Positions 36,037 to 47,186 of a stretch of DNA of 64,000 bases are shown here, one piece after another. The notes under the pieces were generated by a model. That model worked only from the letters and a program-made list of their open reading frames with translations. It searched no databases and was not told where the DNA came from. The stretch comes from Pogostemon cablin. Its lineage: Eukaryota; Streptophyta; Magnoliopsida; Lamiales; Lamiaceae. The DNA lies in contig CM042993.1 in NCBI GenBank assembly GCA_023678885.1, forward strand, positions 1,944,501 to 2,008,500, given 5' to 3'. The stretch's first letter is position 1; the number at the start of each line of letters is the position of its first letter. The position numbers and the translations under genes were made by a program.

Positions 36037-39000
36037 ATGGCTTCTTCTTCGTTTGGACAAGCACCGTTTGACGGTAAGCGAGACTTCAGTATCTGGAAAC
36101 AGAAAATGAAGTGCATACTCATTCAACAAAGGGTATTCAAAGCTGTAGATCACTCGTATGACAAGGATGATACACCTGCTAAAAAGACTGGGATGAATGA
36201 GCTTGCTTTATCTGCGATTATCTTGAATCTTTCTGATCCTGTGCTTAGAAAAGTTGGTGTGCATGAGTCCGCAAAAGTTTTGTGGGAAACGTTGGATAAG
36301 CTGTACACTGAAACATCTTTGCCTAGTAAAATGTTTCTTCTGGAAAAATTCTTTCGTTTTAAACTTGATTTAAACAAAGATGTTGAAGAAAATTTGGATG
36401 TGTTCACAAAATTGATTCAAGATATTAAGCTAACTGGTGACAAGCATATTGATGAATACACTCCTATTGTGCTTTTAAATGCTATACCTGATTCTTACAA
36501 TGATATCAAGTCTGCTATAAAGTATGGTCGTGATGACGTTACTCTTGATATTGTGGTGAATGCCTTAAAAAGCAAAGAGCATGATTTAAAACAAAATAGG
36601 GGTGTTAAGAATTCTGGGGAGGTTATGCATGTTAAGGGGAAACCTAACAATCGTAACAAGAACAAGAACAACAATAAGAACAAGGACAAAAATTCTGATG
36701 TGAAATCTCAGAATAATCAGAATGGAGACAAGAAAAAGAAGAAATGCTTTAATTGCCATGAAAGGGGATATTTTGTAAACAAGTGTCCTCATCCTAAGAG
36801 GAATAATTCTAATGATCATGCTAATGTTGCCTCTGAATCTGTGAATTATGGTGATGTGTTTGCTATTTCTGATAATTGTGTGAATTCTGTGATTTCATCT
36901 CTGTGTGATAGTGAATGGCTTGTGGATTTCGGTTGCACATTTCATATGACACCTTTTAAACATCTTTTCTCTTCATATAAAAATATTTCTCATGGATCTG
37001 TGTCTATGGCTAATGAAAGAAGATGTGATGTGCTTGGTGTGGGTGACATTTGCTTGCGTTTTGAAGATGATTCTGTGTTCACTTTGAAAAACGTGCGACA
37101 TGTGCCTGATTTGTGTAACAATTTGATTTCCTGTGCTGCACTTGAAGATGAGGGGCTTGAGGGTAGGTGGGGAAAGGGTTGCATGTCAATTGTAAAGGGT
37201 TCTGTGCCCATCTTTAATGCTGAAAAGAGGAATAACCTGTATGTTTGTTGTGCTAAATCTGTTGATATGTCTGCTAACGCGGTTAAAGAAGATAAAACAA
37301 ATATTTGGCATGGTAGGTTAGGTCACATGAGTGGAAAAGGTCTTGAAATATTGCATAAAGCTGGTTCTTTTGGTAATGATAAGCTGACATGCATTCCTTT
37401 CTGTGATTCTTGTGTGCAAGGCAAACATGCGAAGGTGAAATTTCCTGTTTCCCCATACCCTAAGACTTCTTCGTGTAGTGATATACTTGAGTACCTACAT
37501 GCTGATGTGTGGGGGCCTTCTAGTGAGCCAACTCAAGGTGGCAATGTGTATTTTCTGTCCATTATTGATGATTTTTCAAGAAAAGTGTGGGTAATTTTGC
37601 TTAAAAACAAATCTGATGTTTTTGAAAAGTTCAAAAATTGGAAAACTTTGATTGAAAATCAAATGGGTAAAAAGATTAAGTATCTTAGAACTGATAATGG
37701 ATTGGAATTTTGCAATAATGCCATGGATGATTTATGTGTCAAATCTGGAATTGTGAGACACAAGTCTGCTCCTTACACTCCCCAACAGAATGGGGTTGCT
37801 GAGAGGATGAATAGGACTTTGTTAGAAAGGGTGAGGAGCATGTTGGTGTCTTCTGGACTTTCTAAAAAGTTTTGGGGTGAGGCGCTTATTACCGCAGCAT
37901 TTTTAATAAACAAATCCCCCTCTGTGCCTTTGAAGGGTAAGTGCCCTGACTATGTGTTCTTTGGTAAAAGTATTGATTATTCTGTGCTACGTGTATTTGG
38001 CTGTGCTGCGTTTGTGCGTCAGAAACATGACAAATTGGATCCTAGGAGTAGAAAATGTGTTTTTCTTGGTTATCCTGAGGGTGTTAAAGGTTATAGGCTG
38101 TGGGATATCTCTGAACCTGGTTTCAAAATCGTGATTAGTAGGGATGTGATCTTTAATGAATCTGAATTTCCTTGCTTATCTGCTCCTTTGCCTGATGTTG
38201 TGCCTTTACATGATCCTACCACTTCTTCGAGTGAGGTGGAGTTGCCTCCTGTGTTATCTAATGTTGAAAACTTGTCTGACACTGTTGTTGATCAAGAACT
38301 TGTTGCCAATGAACCTGTTATCAATGATGAAAATGTGCATGATATTCCTGAAGATGATGACTATGTGTTGACTAGGGATAGACCTAGAAGGAATATTAGG
38401 CCACCTGCTAGGTATGATGATTTTCATATTGATACTCATGCTTGTAATGCATTTGAAAGTGTTGATAATGAACCTAAGACCTATCAAGAAGCTTTAAAAT
38501 CTGACGATTCTGTGAAATGGTTAAATGCTATGAAAGATGAAATGAAATCGTTGCATGTTAATCATACTTGGACTCTGGTTCCAAAACCTGCTCATTGCTC
38601 TGTTGTTGATTGCAAGTGGCTTTTCAAAGTGAAACATGAGCCTGAAAATGTTAGATTTAAAGCTAGATTGGTAGCAAAAGGTTTTACTCAAAAGGAAGGG
38701 GTTGATTATAATGAAATCTTTGCTCCTGTTGTTAAATTCACCACGATTCGTATAATGCTTGCATTAGTTGCTCACTTTGATTGGGAATTGAAGCAAATGG
38801 ATGTAAAAACGGCTTTTCTTAATGGTGATTTGGACAAAAAGATTTTCATGAAACAACCTGAGGGTTTTGTGGACCCCAAAAATCCTGATCATGTATGTTA
38901 TTTGAAGAAATCCTTGTATGGCTTGAAACAATCTCCTAGACAGTGGAATAAGAAGTTTGATCAATGCATGACATCGTTGAAGTTTAAGAGAAGCGTGCAT

Positions 39001-40029
39001 GATAATTGCCTTTACTTCAAGATTGATACTTCTGTCCCTGTTTTTCTGCTCATATATGTGGATGATATGCTAATTGTTAGCCCTGATCTTGAGTATGTTG
39101 AGCTTGTTCAAAAGAGTCTATGTGATAATTTTGATATGAAAGATCTTGGAGATGTTAAAAGGATTCTTGGAATGAACATTGATAGAGATAGGAAGAACCA
39201 TGTTCTCCTGCTTAATCAGATTTCATATGTTGAAAAGATTTTGAGTAAATTCTCTATGATGCCTGCTAAAACTGTGAATGTGCCTCTTGCTGCTCACTTT
39301 GTGTTAAGTAAGGATCAGTCCCCAAAGACTGATTTTGAAATAGCTGAAATGGAAAAGGTTCCTTATTCCAATGCCATTGGGTCTGTTATGTATCTTATGG
39401 TTAGCACTAGACCAGATATTGCATATTCTGTTAGTTGCTTGAGTAGGTATATGGCTAATTCAGGTGCGCCTCATTGGGAGGCTTTGAAATGGCTCTTGAG
39501 ATACCTCAAGGGCTCCATGGAGGTAAGTTTACGCTTTTCCAAATCTGCAAATGGTGTGAGCCTTGTTGGCTATGTTGATTCCAATTATGCAAATGATAGA
39601 GATAATAGGAAGTCCACAACTTCTTATGTGTTTACCTTGTGTGGCTCTTGCATAAGTTGGAAGTCTCAGTTACAGCATGTGGTTGCTTTATCTACAACTG
39701 AATCTGAATACGTTGCTATCACTGATGCTTTAAAGGAAGCTATTTGGCTGCAAGGTCTTTTGAATGAAATAGGTTTTCTTGACAAATGTGCCACTGTGTT
39801 TTCTGATAGTATGTCTGCGATTCAGTTGTGTAAAAATCCTGTTTTCCATGATAGAACCAAGCATATAGATGTTAGGTATCATTTCATTCGTGATATTGTG
39901 GAAAAAGGTATTGTTAACCTGGAAAAGATTGCATCTGAGTTCAATCCTGCTGATATGGGTACTAAATGCTTATCTGTTGAAAAATTTAGGTCTTGCATGA
40001 GGACTTTAAATTTCGACTCTCTTGATTGA
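36037..40029 (+). CDS. Copia element 1 gag-pol polyprotein (1,330 aa, active-site changes)
   Basis: A single open frame holds, in order: gag (about 1-235), a zinc knuckle (237-250), aspartic protease (about 293-330), integrase with an HHCC-type start (WHGRLGHM... CDSCVQGK) and the catalytic core (SADVWGP-like region to TDNGLEF), reverse transcriptase with YVDD at 1007-1010, and RNase H (STTESEY at about 1219). The start is in good context (cccATGG). Two key residues deviate: the CCHC knuckle reads CFNC-HERG-Y-FVNK-C, with Tyr245 (TAT, 36769-36771) in place of His. The protease triad is Asp297-Phe298-Gly299 (TTC, 36928-36930) where families have DSG or DTG. Both fit single C-to-T changes. The copy may therefore depend on proteins from other elements. 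Translation products would be processed and assembled in cytoplasmic virus-like particles if functional. Confidence 0.94.
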   Translation: MASSSFGQAPFDGKRDFSIWKQKMKCILIQQRVFKAVDHSYDKDDTPAKKTGMNELALSAIILNLSDPVLRKVGVHESAKVLWETLDKLYTETSLPSKMFLLEKFFRFKLDLNKDVEENLDVFTKLIQDIKLTGDKHIDEYTPIVLLNAIPDSYNDIKSAIKYGRDDVTLDIVVNALKSKEHDLKQNRGVKNSGEVMHVKGKPNNRNKNKNNNKNKDKNSDVKSQNNQNGDKKKKKCFNCHERGYFVNKCPHPKRNNSNDHANVASESVNYGDVFAISDNCVNSVISSLCDSEWLVDFGCTFHMTPFKHLFSSYKNISHGSVSMANERRCDVLGVGDICLRFEDDSVFTLKNVRHVPDLCNNLISCAALEDEGLEGRWGKGCMSIVKGSVPIFNAEKRNNLYVCCAKSVDMSANAVKEDKTNIWHGRLGHMSGKGLEILHKAGSFGNDKLTCIPFCDSCVQGKHAKVKFPVSPYPKTSSCSDILEYLHADVWGPSSEPTQGGNVYFLSIIDDFSRKVWVILLKNKSDVFEKFKNWKTLIENQMGKKIKYLRTDNGLEFCNNAMDDLCVKSGIVRHKSAPYTPQQNGVAERMNRTLLERVRSMLVSSGLSKKFWGEALITAAFLINKSPSVPLKGKCPDYVFFGKSIDYSVLRVFGCAAFVRQKHDKLDPRSRKCVFLGYPEGVKGYRLWDISEPGFKIVISRDVIFNESEFPCLSAPLPDVVPLHDPTTSSSEVELPPVLSNVENLSDTVVDQELVANEPVINDENVHDIPEDDDYVLTRDRPRRNIRPPARYDDFHIDTHACNAFESVDNEPKTYQEALKSDDSVKWLNAMKDEMKSLHVNHTWTLVPKPAHCSVVDCKWLFKVKHEPENVRFKARLVAKGFTQKEGVDYNEIFAPVVKFTTIRIMLALVAHFDWELKQMDVKTAFLNGDLDKKIFMKQPEGFVDPKNPDHVCYLKKSLYGLKQSPRQWNKKFDQCMTSLKFKRSVHDNCLYFKIDTSVPVFLLIYVDDMLIVSPDLEYVELVQKSLCDNFDMKDLGDVKRILGMNIDRDRKNHVLLLNQISYVEKILSKFSMMPAKTVNVPLAAHFVLSKDQSPKTDFEIAEMEKVPYSNAIGSVMYLMVSTRPDIAYSVSCLSRYMANSGAPHWEALKWLLRYLKGSMEVSLRFSKSANGVSLVGYVDSNYANDRDNRKSTTSYVFTLCGSCISWKSQLQHVVALSTTESEYVAITDALKEAIWLQGLLNEIGFLDKCATVFSDSMSAIQLCKNPVFHDRTKHIDVRYHFIRDIVEKGIVNLEKIASEFNPADMGTKCLSVEKFRSCMRTLNFDSLD

Positions 40030-40305
40030 AGCATGTTGTATGCAGTTCTTTTCCGTGGATGTTGTGTCCACTCTTGAGCTTGTGTGCTCCGTTTATTTTG
40101 TCCTTGGGATATTTTAAACATTTTTTGTGACTATGTGTCCGTGATCTTTGCTTCGGCTTAGATTTGTGTATCTTTTGTGATACCTTGACTTTTGTGTCAA
40201 ATTTCTGGATCTTGCATTTGACTTTGTGTCTTTCGTTTTGCAGGTGTCCGGGAAAAGTGCAATGATGAATTCCCATTTAGTTATACACAAGGGTAGATGA
40301 TTTGG

Positions 40306-40320
40306 GCCAAGGTGGAGATT
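40306..40320 (+). promoter_or_regulatory. Polypurine tract of copia element 1
   Basis: The purine-rich aaggtggagatt sits directly before the 3' LTR, where plus-strand synthesis is primed. It is interrupted by single pyrimidines, so its extent is approximate. Confidence 0.7.
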
Positions 40321-40574
40321 TGTTGGGCACGTTGGGCTTTTGGCCCAAATGCCGGTCTTCTTTCTCAAAGTATTGGGCCAAGTTTGTCTTGGCCCATAGC
40401 CTTACACTTGTGGCCTATTTGATCTCCCATTTGTGACCCTCTCGGGTAGAACGTGGATTTGAATTCTTTTGTGAGTTCAACGGGAATCTGAGCACTGTGG
40501 AGTTCTTCCCTCGACCACCTTCTCCGGCGTAGACGACGTACACGGACGACGATGACGACCCTATCCGCCTAACA
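40321..40574 (+). repeat. 3' LTR of copia element 1
   Basis: 254 bp, TGTTGGGCAC to CGCCTAACA, followed by the acata target duplication. Confidence 0.95.
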
Positions 40575-41317
40575 ACATATCTGATCAGACAGGATACACG
40601 TGTATATAAAAATCCATTTTGAGAATAAAATAAGCTCAAAAAATATTGTGTGTGTGTTTTTAATTTCAGAAGATATGAAAGGCTAGCAGAAGACTTCTCA
40701 GGATTGACCAACTAAGTAATACTACTCTGAAAAAAAAAAGTAAATTAAATATCAATTTATTTAACACAATTCTTTTAAAAAAAAATTAATATAAATTAAT
40801 GAAGAAAAACCTCAAAGAAGCTTAAATCACGAGATTCATGCATGGAAGCAAGCCCTAACAGAAACAGCCTTTTGTGGTCCTTATTAGTTGGAAAACAAAT
40901 CTGGACTCTGAATACGTTAACGTTGTTATTGGGAATAATTATTTTTATTTCTTTTTTAAAAAAAAAATATTTGTCTTTTTATTAATTTTGAAGACAAGTT
41001 GGATTTTGCGAGTAGATAGCTTTGGTTAAACTGACTGCAACTAACTGGACTTTTGTGTTTTCATTCTATATATATATATCCCACATTTTAAATTTTATTC
41101 TTATTAATATTAATTAACTCATTTGAATTTACACCAATAATTGATTATAACTGCACCTAGAAAGTTCATTAAATATTTTGATCATCGAATCATCTGTTGA
41201 AATAGCTCAGTTTGAATTCCTTTTTTCTACTCAATTATGTCTCTTTTATTTCATTTTATTTTATTGTCTGAAGATTGCTATTGAAGATACTCATCCAATA
41301 TAAATTACAATAAACTA

Positions 41318-41561
41318 CTCCCTCAGTTCATTGGGGTAGACACACTTTCATTATCCCACTAAAATTGACATATTTCCTCTTTAATACATGGGACCCACAC
41401 AAAACAATTAATTTATTCTTATGGAGCCCACATATCACATCTAATATAACTACACACTACACATTAAATATTATTTCTCTCACTTCACTTTACATTAAAT
41501 TATTATACTTCTTAATATCCGTGCCAAAAAAAATGTGTCATCTTCTCCGGGACGGAGGGAG
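41318..41561. mobile_element. Stowaway-like MITE
   Basis: Ends ctccctcagttcattgg and ccgggacggagggag are inverted repeats flanked by TA (41316-41317, 41562-41563). The interior closely matches 27809-28071 (tattatttctctcacttcac, gtgccaaaaaaaatgtgtca). Confidence 0.82.
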
Positions 41562-42118
41562 TATGTTTTAACTCATATTTTTCTTTTTAGTGATCCGAGA
41601 ATAATAGACAATCTAAATACTAAAAAGAAATTAAGTTTAAATAATATATAAAGGGAGGATTTAAATATGAAATCAATGCGCTAGGAATAATTATATGCTC
41701 TATTCGAAATTAAGAAGATAAAAAAATATCCAAATTATTGAGTATGTTATGAATGAATTCAAGAAAAGAATAAATAAATCTTTCAGTTTTGTGTTGAATA
41801 ATCTTCTAATATTCAATCTATAATATTGTTAATTTGTCCGTAATTTTCTTAATTATCACGAATTCTAAAATTATCATAGAGTACTATTTTACTCATAGTA
41901 CAAAATATCTGCTATAAAGAAAATCTTCCTAAAAAGATTTTATACACATTTTTAGCTTTAGGATTGTTTTATCATTAATACTATAAATAATTTCTAAGTA
42001 CAATAATCACTGGTAGCTGCAGTTCGTTGTAATGTAAAAAAAAAAAATTATGAGTTATGATATGTAGTATGTTTCTATTTGTCTGTATCTTATTAAACAT
42101 GAATTTCATTATTTTATA

Positions 42119-42400
42119 CACTCTTCGTCCCACACTTATGTTCACACTTTTCGTTTTCGTCTGTCCCACACTTATCTTCACCACCTTAAAAAGAAAACTT
42201 CACATTAACCAACAACCTCAAAAGTTATTTTAATTTCAAAAATACCACTCCTACCTAACACACATAATATACTTTGTAATTTATTTATTACCTTAAAATA
42301 CCACAATACCCCTAAAAAGTCAATAAAGTTGGTCAAAAAGTAACTTTTATTAAACTCCGTATCTACAGTGTCGGTGAACTTAACTATGGGACGGAGGGAG
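42119..42400. mobile_element. Stowaway-like MITE in the NAC upstream region
   Basis: Ends cactcttcgtcccacactta and taactatgggacggagggag, flanked by TA (42117-42118, 42401-42402). Same subfamily as the MITE in CASP-A intron 2. About 390 bp before the NAC TATA box. Confidence 0.78.
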
Positions 42401-42725
42401 TATTTTTTTATTATCTGAAATACTACTCCATATTTTCTTAAATTAACAAATTTTGTCAAAAGAATAATTTTTTTAAATAAAACATGTAACAACGGCAAGG
42501 GTTTATAAAGCATTTAAATTAATGCAGAAAATAAGGGGATAAGGTGGTGAGATAAAAGTGGAGAAAGACAAGAAGAGACGATTCACACTATATTAAAACA
42601 AGAGAGAAACTATACACCTCTTCCATCCCACGTTTATATCTCCTCCAAAAACAACTATTCATGGATTTTTTGTTCCTCTATTAATTTTTCTCCTAAACTA
42701 AATCTCTCTCATCTTTCCGTTATCC

Positions 42726-42796
42726 CTCTCTCTCTCTCTCTCTCTCTTCATACCACATGCACAATAGTCCATCACTATTCTGATTCATGTATAAAT
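42726..42796 (+). promoter_or_regulatory. NAC gene core promoter: CT repeat and TATA box
   Basis: A (CT)n run of about 24 bases (42726-42749), a common plant core-promoter/leader feature, is followed by TATAAAT at 42790-42796, 58 bp before the start codon. The leader predicted from this TATA would be short (about 30 bases). An upstream start giving a CT-rich leader is also possible. Confidence 0.5.
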
Positions 42797-42853
42797 GCTA
42801 ACTCACTTCCCATCTCATAATCTCGTACTAGTACATCTTCAATCATTGACATC

Positions 42854-43943
42854 ATGGATACATTCTCTGCTTTCAAAGACGAACCAGTCGAGTTGCCACC
42901 GGGATTCCGATTTCACCCCACCGATGAAGAGCTCATAACTCATTACTTGTGTCGAAAAGTTGTTGATTGCAGCTTCATTACTAGAATTGTTGGGGAAGTC
43001 GATCTAAACAAGGTTGAACCTTGGGATTTGCCATGTAAGTATCAAATGATCATTTTTACTACATAAGTATATTTTTCTTAATCTTTTTATTTGAAAATTT
43101 AGGGAAGGCTAGGATGGGAGAAAAAGAGTGGTATTTCTTTTGTCTGAGAGATAGAAAGTATCCTACTGGTTCGAGGACAAACAGAGCTACTGAAGCTGGT
43201 TATTGGAAGGCGACGGGTAAGGATAAAGATATTTTCCGAGCAAAGTTGCTGGTCGGAATGAAGAAAACTCTGGTTTTCTATCGAGGGAGAGCTCCGAAGG
43301 GAGAAAAAACCAACTGGGTTATGCATGAGTATCGATTAGAAGGGAAGCACTCCATGCAAAGTCTTCCCAAAAATGCTAAAGTAACAGAAAACTCTGTTTT
43401 CCTCTGTTTCCCCTGTTTTTGTGATTACTAATTTCTGTCTTTTCATCCTTAATTTTTCAGAAAGAGTGGGTGATCTGCAGAGTGTTTAAGAAGAGTTCAG
43501 GAGGGAAGAAAGTGCACATTTCAGGGCTGGTGAGCCATGGCGGAGAATCGGAGATGCCTCCATTGATGGAGCTATCATGTGATGTAAGAATGAGTGGTGA
43601 TGTGTCTCATGAAACCTCCTTATCCAACCATGAAGACAAACCCTATGTCTATGATGAATTCAGCTCTTCTTCTTGTAAGAAGCAAGATTCTTCCCCCTTT
43701 TCATTCACTTTTGCTCCTCAAGATTCCACTTCGAATTCGGTGTTTTCGCCGGAAATCATACCTCCACCACAGGGCTTGAGCAACCAGGATGGTTTCTTGA
43801 TGCATGATCAGTCCATTCTAAAGCTTTTGCTGGATGACAACGTGTCGAAATCGCAGGGTGACGAAATGGGATTCGACGGCTATGATGATCCGATTTTTGC
43901 CACAGCTCCATCAGACGGTATTGATTGCTTTTGGAACTACTAA
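42854..43943 (+). CDS. NAC-domain transcription factor
   Basis: Exons 42854-43034, 43103-43380 and 43461-43943 join to 313 aa. All five NAC subdomains are present in order: A (LPPGFRFHPTDEELITHYL, about 14-32), B (VGEVDLNKVEPWDLP), C (EWYFFCLRDRKYPTGSRTNR, then GYWKATGKDKDI), D (VGMKKTLVFYRGRAPKGEKT, then WVMHEYRLEG) and E (KEWVICRVFKKSSGGKK). The intron positions are the canonical NAC ones. The C-terminal half (about 165-313) is Ser/Asp/Pro-rich with no conserved domain and ends FWNY, consistent with an activation region. The KKVHISGLV segment after subdomain E resembles the NAC79/NAC92/NAC100 subgroup, linked in other plants to development and senescence. I saw no evident miR164 target site in exon 3. 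The protein should bind CACG-core DNA as a dimer in the nucleus. Confidence 0.95.
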
Positions 43944-45439
43944 GTATCAGATCAGATGATTGTTTGTTAGAACAGAAGATTAAAGGGTATATACATACGT
44001 TGATGATTGTGTTAATGATGTTTTTATTTGAAAAGATGTTCACTTAGTCATAAAAACTAACTCCAGATTGTTGTTGTATATGTACATGTTTGTGGGGGGA
44101 AAAAATACTATATATATCACATTATTTGAACATATTTGAGTGGTTTTTTTTTCATGTTAAAAATGATTAATTTACAAATTTATATGAGTGAGATTTATCC
44201 AATTATTGAATCAATATCCCTCTCACTACACATCTGTCAAGTGTTTTGCAAGATGTGGCTGAATCAGGAAGAATAAATAATTTATTTTGTTAAATAATTA
44301 ATCATATGGTCCTCATCTGCACTGGCATGTTATGCCATCCACTTTCAGTCTTGATTTTGATTAATTAATTAATTATTAACTTTGGAATGCATTCTTTCTC
44401 TTATTATGTCTCTCATTGACTCGCATACTCACATAGTTGTGCTCTTATTAACATTTAGTATGTTTTAGAAAATATAAACAAATTTATGATTTTGGGACCC
44501 TTATAACAAATTAACTTGTGATATTGAAGAAACAAGCTGTTTAGTATGTCTCTTAAATCTTAAAATTCAAGTTATTTATGCATAATTTAGTAAATGCTTA
44601 GTACTATAAACAAACTTCTTGATTGTAATACTTATCAAAAGTTTGAGTTTTTTTTTTAATATTATCTATATAAAATTATATAGAATTTTGAACTGACTTT
44701 ATTTCATATTTTATTCTTTAATGAATATAAGAGAGGGAGTTATGAAATTAAAGGTATTCATTTGCTTTTTACATGTGAATTATTAAATATTTTATTTTAT
44801 ACTCTTAATAATTGTATTAGAGAGAAAGTGGTGGGTCATATATGTAATTCTTTTATTAAAAAAGAAAAAATAAATATATTTAAATTAATCTTCTAAGATA
44901 ATAAAATGATGTAGTATATCCTAACTTATAGGAGGGAGTAATAATAATGAAAAAAAAAATAAGATGAAATTTTGTCATACTTATATGTAACAATCTATAT
45001 CCAAAATTTTATTTGTCAATCTATATCCTTTATTTTTAGTTGAAATTTGGTAATACATTGAAGAAGAGATAAATATGTCAAAAAAAAAAAATTAAGAAAG
45101 TGGATGCCAATGCCATGATGAATATAAGGAAGGTACGTGTATATGGAACAACCTTGGAATATTGGGCTGCCAACAAGCAGGCCCTAATTGAGCTGTCTAT
45201 TTGTATTGCATTGGGCCCACAGTCCAATCTTATGTTGCACTATTGACAAATGTCATTGGCCCATGTTAACACAGCTTAGCTGCCAAATTTCGCCACGTGC
45301 ATCCATGCTGACGAAGTAAACTAGTGTATCCATTGTAATTTTTTTTTATATATAAATCTAAATAACATATTAGAGTAACATACATACAAACAAACATCTT
45401 TTACTGGAGTAACATACATACAAACAACTATTTTTTATA
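43944..45439. other. Intergenic DNA downstream of the NAC gene
   Basis: AT-rich, no gene recognised. A 34-bp imperfect tandem duplication (agtaacatacatacaaacaa core) occurs at about 45374-45439, immediately left of the foldback element. Confidence 0.55.
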
Positions 45440-45905
45440 GGGATAAAATATTTTTTTGCCCGTAAGTTTGGCCATGTACAATTTTTGTCCAAAAAATATA
45501 AGATTTGGGCATTTATCTCATTAACTTTATAATTGCACCAATGTTACCCCGTTTTTGCCGGAATTCGACATTTTCGCCGGAATTGATCACGTGCATGTCA
45601 CGTGATCATCGGATTTGGCATTTCTCGGCGGGATAAAATATTTTTTTGCCTCATAAGTTTTGTCATGTACAATTTTTGCCGCAAAAAAGATAAGATTTGA
45701 GCATTTGTCCCAATATCTTTATAATTGCGCTAATATTGCCCCGTTTTCCTGGAATTTGACATTTTCACAGGTATCGATCACGTGCATGTCACGTGATTAT
45801 CGGATTTGGCATTTTTCGATGAATTTACTGATATGGCGACACAGTGACATCCACATCAACACCAATAATAATAATTTAATTAAAAAATATCCTCCATCAT
45901 CGATG

Positions 45906-46255
45906 CACTAAGTTCTCACGTGCCCTCAAGCCAATTAGAATCGCGAGACTGATTATGAACTAGTCGTTCTTCGGTGGGGTGCGAAGGATTGAATCGGAGC
46001 TAAAACGCCAACGACTCTACATATCCTCCATTTGTATGGCTCTGATATCCTGTGGGTGCTCGAATTGCCGGAGGGTGTAGATCGAGGCAATGTATACTAT
46101 GATTTGTTCGTTGGGGGTAGGCCCACGGAGAGGAAGATCCAACAGCTGCCGCTCATGGTGGTGAGAGTGTAGGATCCTCTGATTGATAAGAATAAAGAGT
46201 TTACGAAAATGGTGGAAGCACGTGGAGGGCACGTGAGAACTAAGTTTATCGATTG
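45906..46255. other. Central genic-looking fragment inside the foldback element
   Basis: A higher-GC patch is bordered by inverted copies of aagttctcacgtgccctc (left 45909-45926) and gagggcacgtgagaacttag-like sequence (right 46226-46245). It has short frames on both strands but no recognisable domain. The contrast with the AT-rich surroundings suggests captured sequence. Confidence 0.4.
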
Positions 46256-46292
46256 AAGGTATTTTTTTAATTAAATTATCAATAAAATATTA

Positions 46293-46493
46293 CTCCCCCG
46301 TCCGCTTCTAAGGTATCCATTTAATATTTTTGGCGTCCGCTTCAAAGGTATCCATTTCCCCTATTTAGTAAAACAGTACACAATATGACCCACCACTTTC
46401 CTCTAATACAACTACTCACTTTACATATAATAATAATAGTCCTTAATTCACGTGCAAAAAACAAATGGATACCTTAGAATCGGACGGAGGGAG
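46293..46493. mobile_element. Stowaway-like MITE nested in the foldback element
   Basis: Ends ctcccccgtccgcttctaag and cttagaatcggacggaggga-type sequence are inverted repeats flanked by TA (46291-46292, 46494-46495). 201 bp. It inserted after the host foldback element formed. Confidence 0.82.
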
Positions 46494-46929
46494 TATTATT
46501 ATTATTGACGGGAATTCCACTGTGTCGCTATATCAGTAAATTCACCAAAAAATACCAAATTCGATTATAACGTGACATGTACGTGATCGATTCCGATGAA
46601 AATATCAAATTCCTAGAAAAACGGGGCAAAATTGGCGCAATTATAAAGATATTGGGATAAATTTTCAAATCTTATCTTTTTGGGGCAAAAATTATAATGA
46701 CAAAGCTTACGGGGCAAAAAAATATTTTATCACGCCGGGAAATGTCAAATCCGATGATCACGTGACATGCACGTGATCAATTCCGTCGAAAATGTCGAAT
46801 TCCGGCGAAAATGAGGCAACATTGGTACAATTATAAAGTTAATAGAATAAATGCACAAATCTTATCTTTTTTGGAGCAAAAATTGTACATGACAAAATTT
46901 GCGGGCAAAAAAATATTTTATCCCATCTT

Positions 46930-47141
46930 TTACTCATTATTAAATGTTAACTTGGGCCTATTTGTTCAATCATAAATACGGCCCAATCATGTATTGGGCC
47001 TAATCTTGATTAAATCAATACACAAGATCCCTTTAGCCAATCCAGCAACTTTCCTTCTGTTTGATCTTAATTCTTTTTCTTGAAAGCCTGTTTGGTCTTA
47101 ATTTCTTAAAATCTCATTTAACGTTAAAAAAAAAAGAATTT

Positions 47142-47186
<45 letters not shown>

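Larger units (their letters stand above)
34220..40574 (+). mobile_element. Full-length Ty1-copia LTR retrotransposon (element 1)
   Basis: The 6,355-bp element is bounded by 254-bp LTRs and an exact 5-bp target duplication acata (34215-34219 and 40575-40579). It has a primer-binding site, a long GC-rich leader, one gag-pol frame and a purine-rich tract. Integrase precedes reverse transcriptase, the Ty1-copia order, and the sequence style is closest to the Tork/Tnt1 group. The LTRs differ at only 3 of 254 positions, so insertion is recent. Two conserved active-site residues are nevertheless changed (see the gag-pol entry). Confidence 0.96.
40580..42789. other. Intergenic DNA upstream of the NAC gene
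   Basis: AT-rich, no gene recognised. It holds two Stowaway-like MITEs (41318-41561 and 42119-42400). Confidence 0.6.
45440..46924. mobile_element. Long foldback element with duplicated arms and CACGTG-type palindromes
   Basis: The element starts GGGATAAAATATTTTTTTGC and ends with the inverse, TATTTTATCCC. The left arm contains two ~190-bp units (45440 and 45630 starts). The right arm contains the two corresponding inverted units. Each unit has a short palindrome with ACGTG in both directions (45585-45607, 45776-45796, 46569-46588, 46756-46778), three of the four with CACGTG. The centre holds a non-repeated genic-looking fragment (45906-46255) and a nested Stowaway-like MITE. catcttttact occurs both at 45394 and directly after the right end (46924-46934), a possible displaced target duplication. 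The long inverted arms suggest a Mutator-like element, but no transposase is present. Confidence 0.7.

Noticed and set aside
42726..43943. NAC gene as a miR164 target
   Set aside because: I could not find a sequence in exon 3 close to the known miR164 site, so regulation by miR164 is not claimed.
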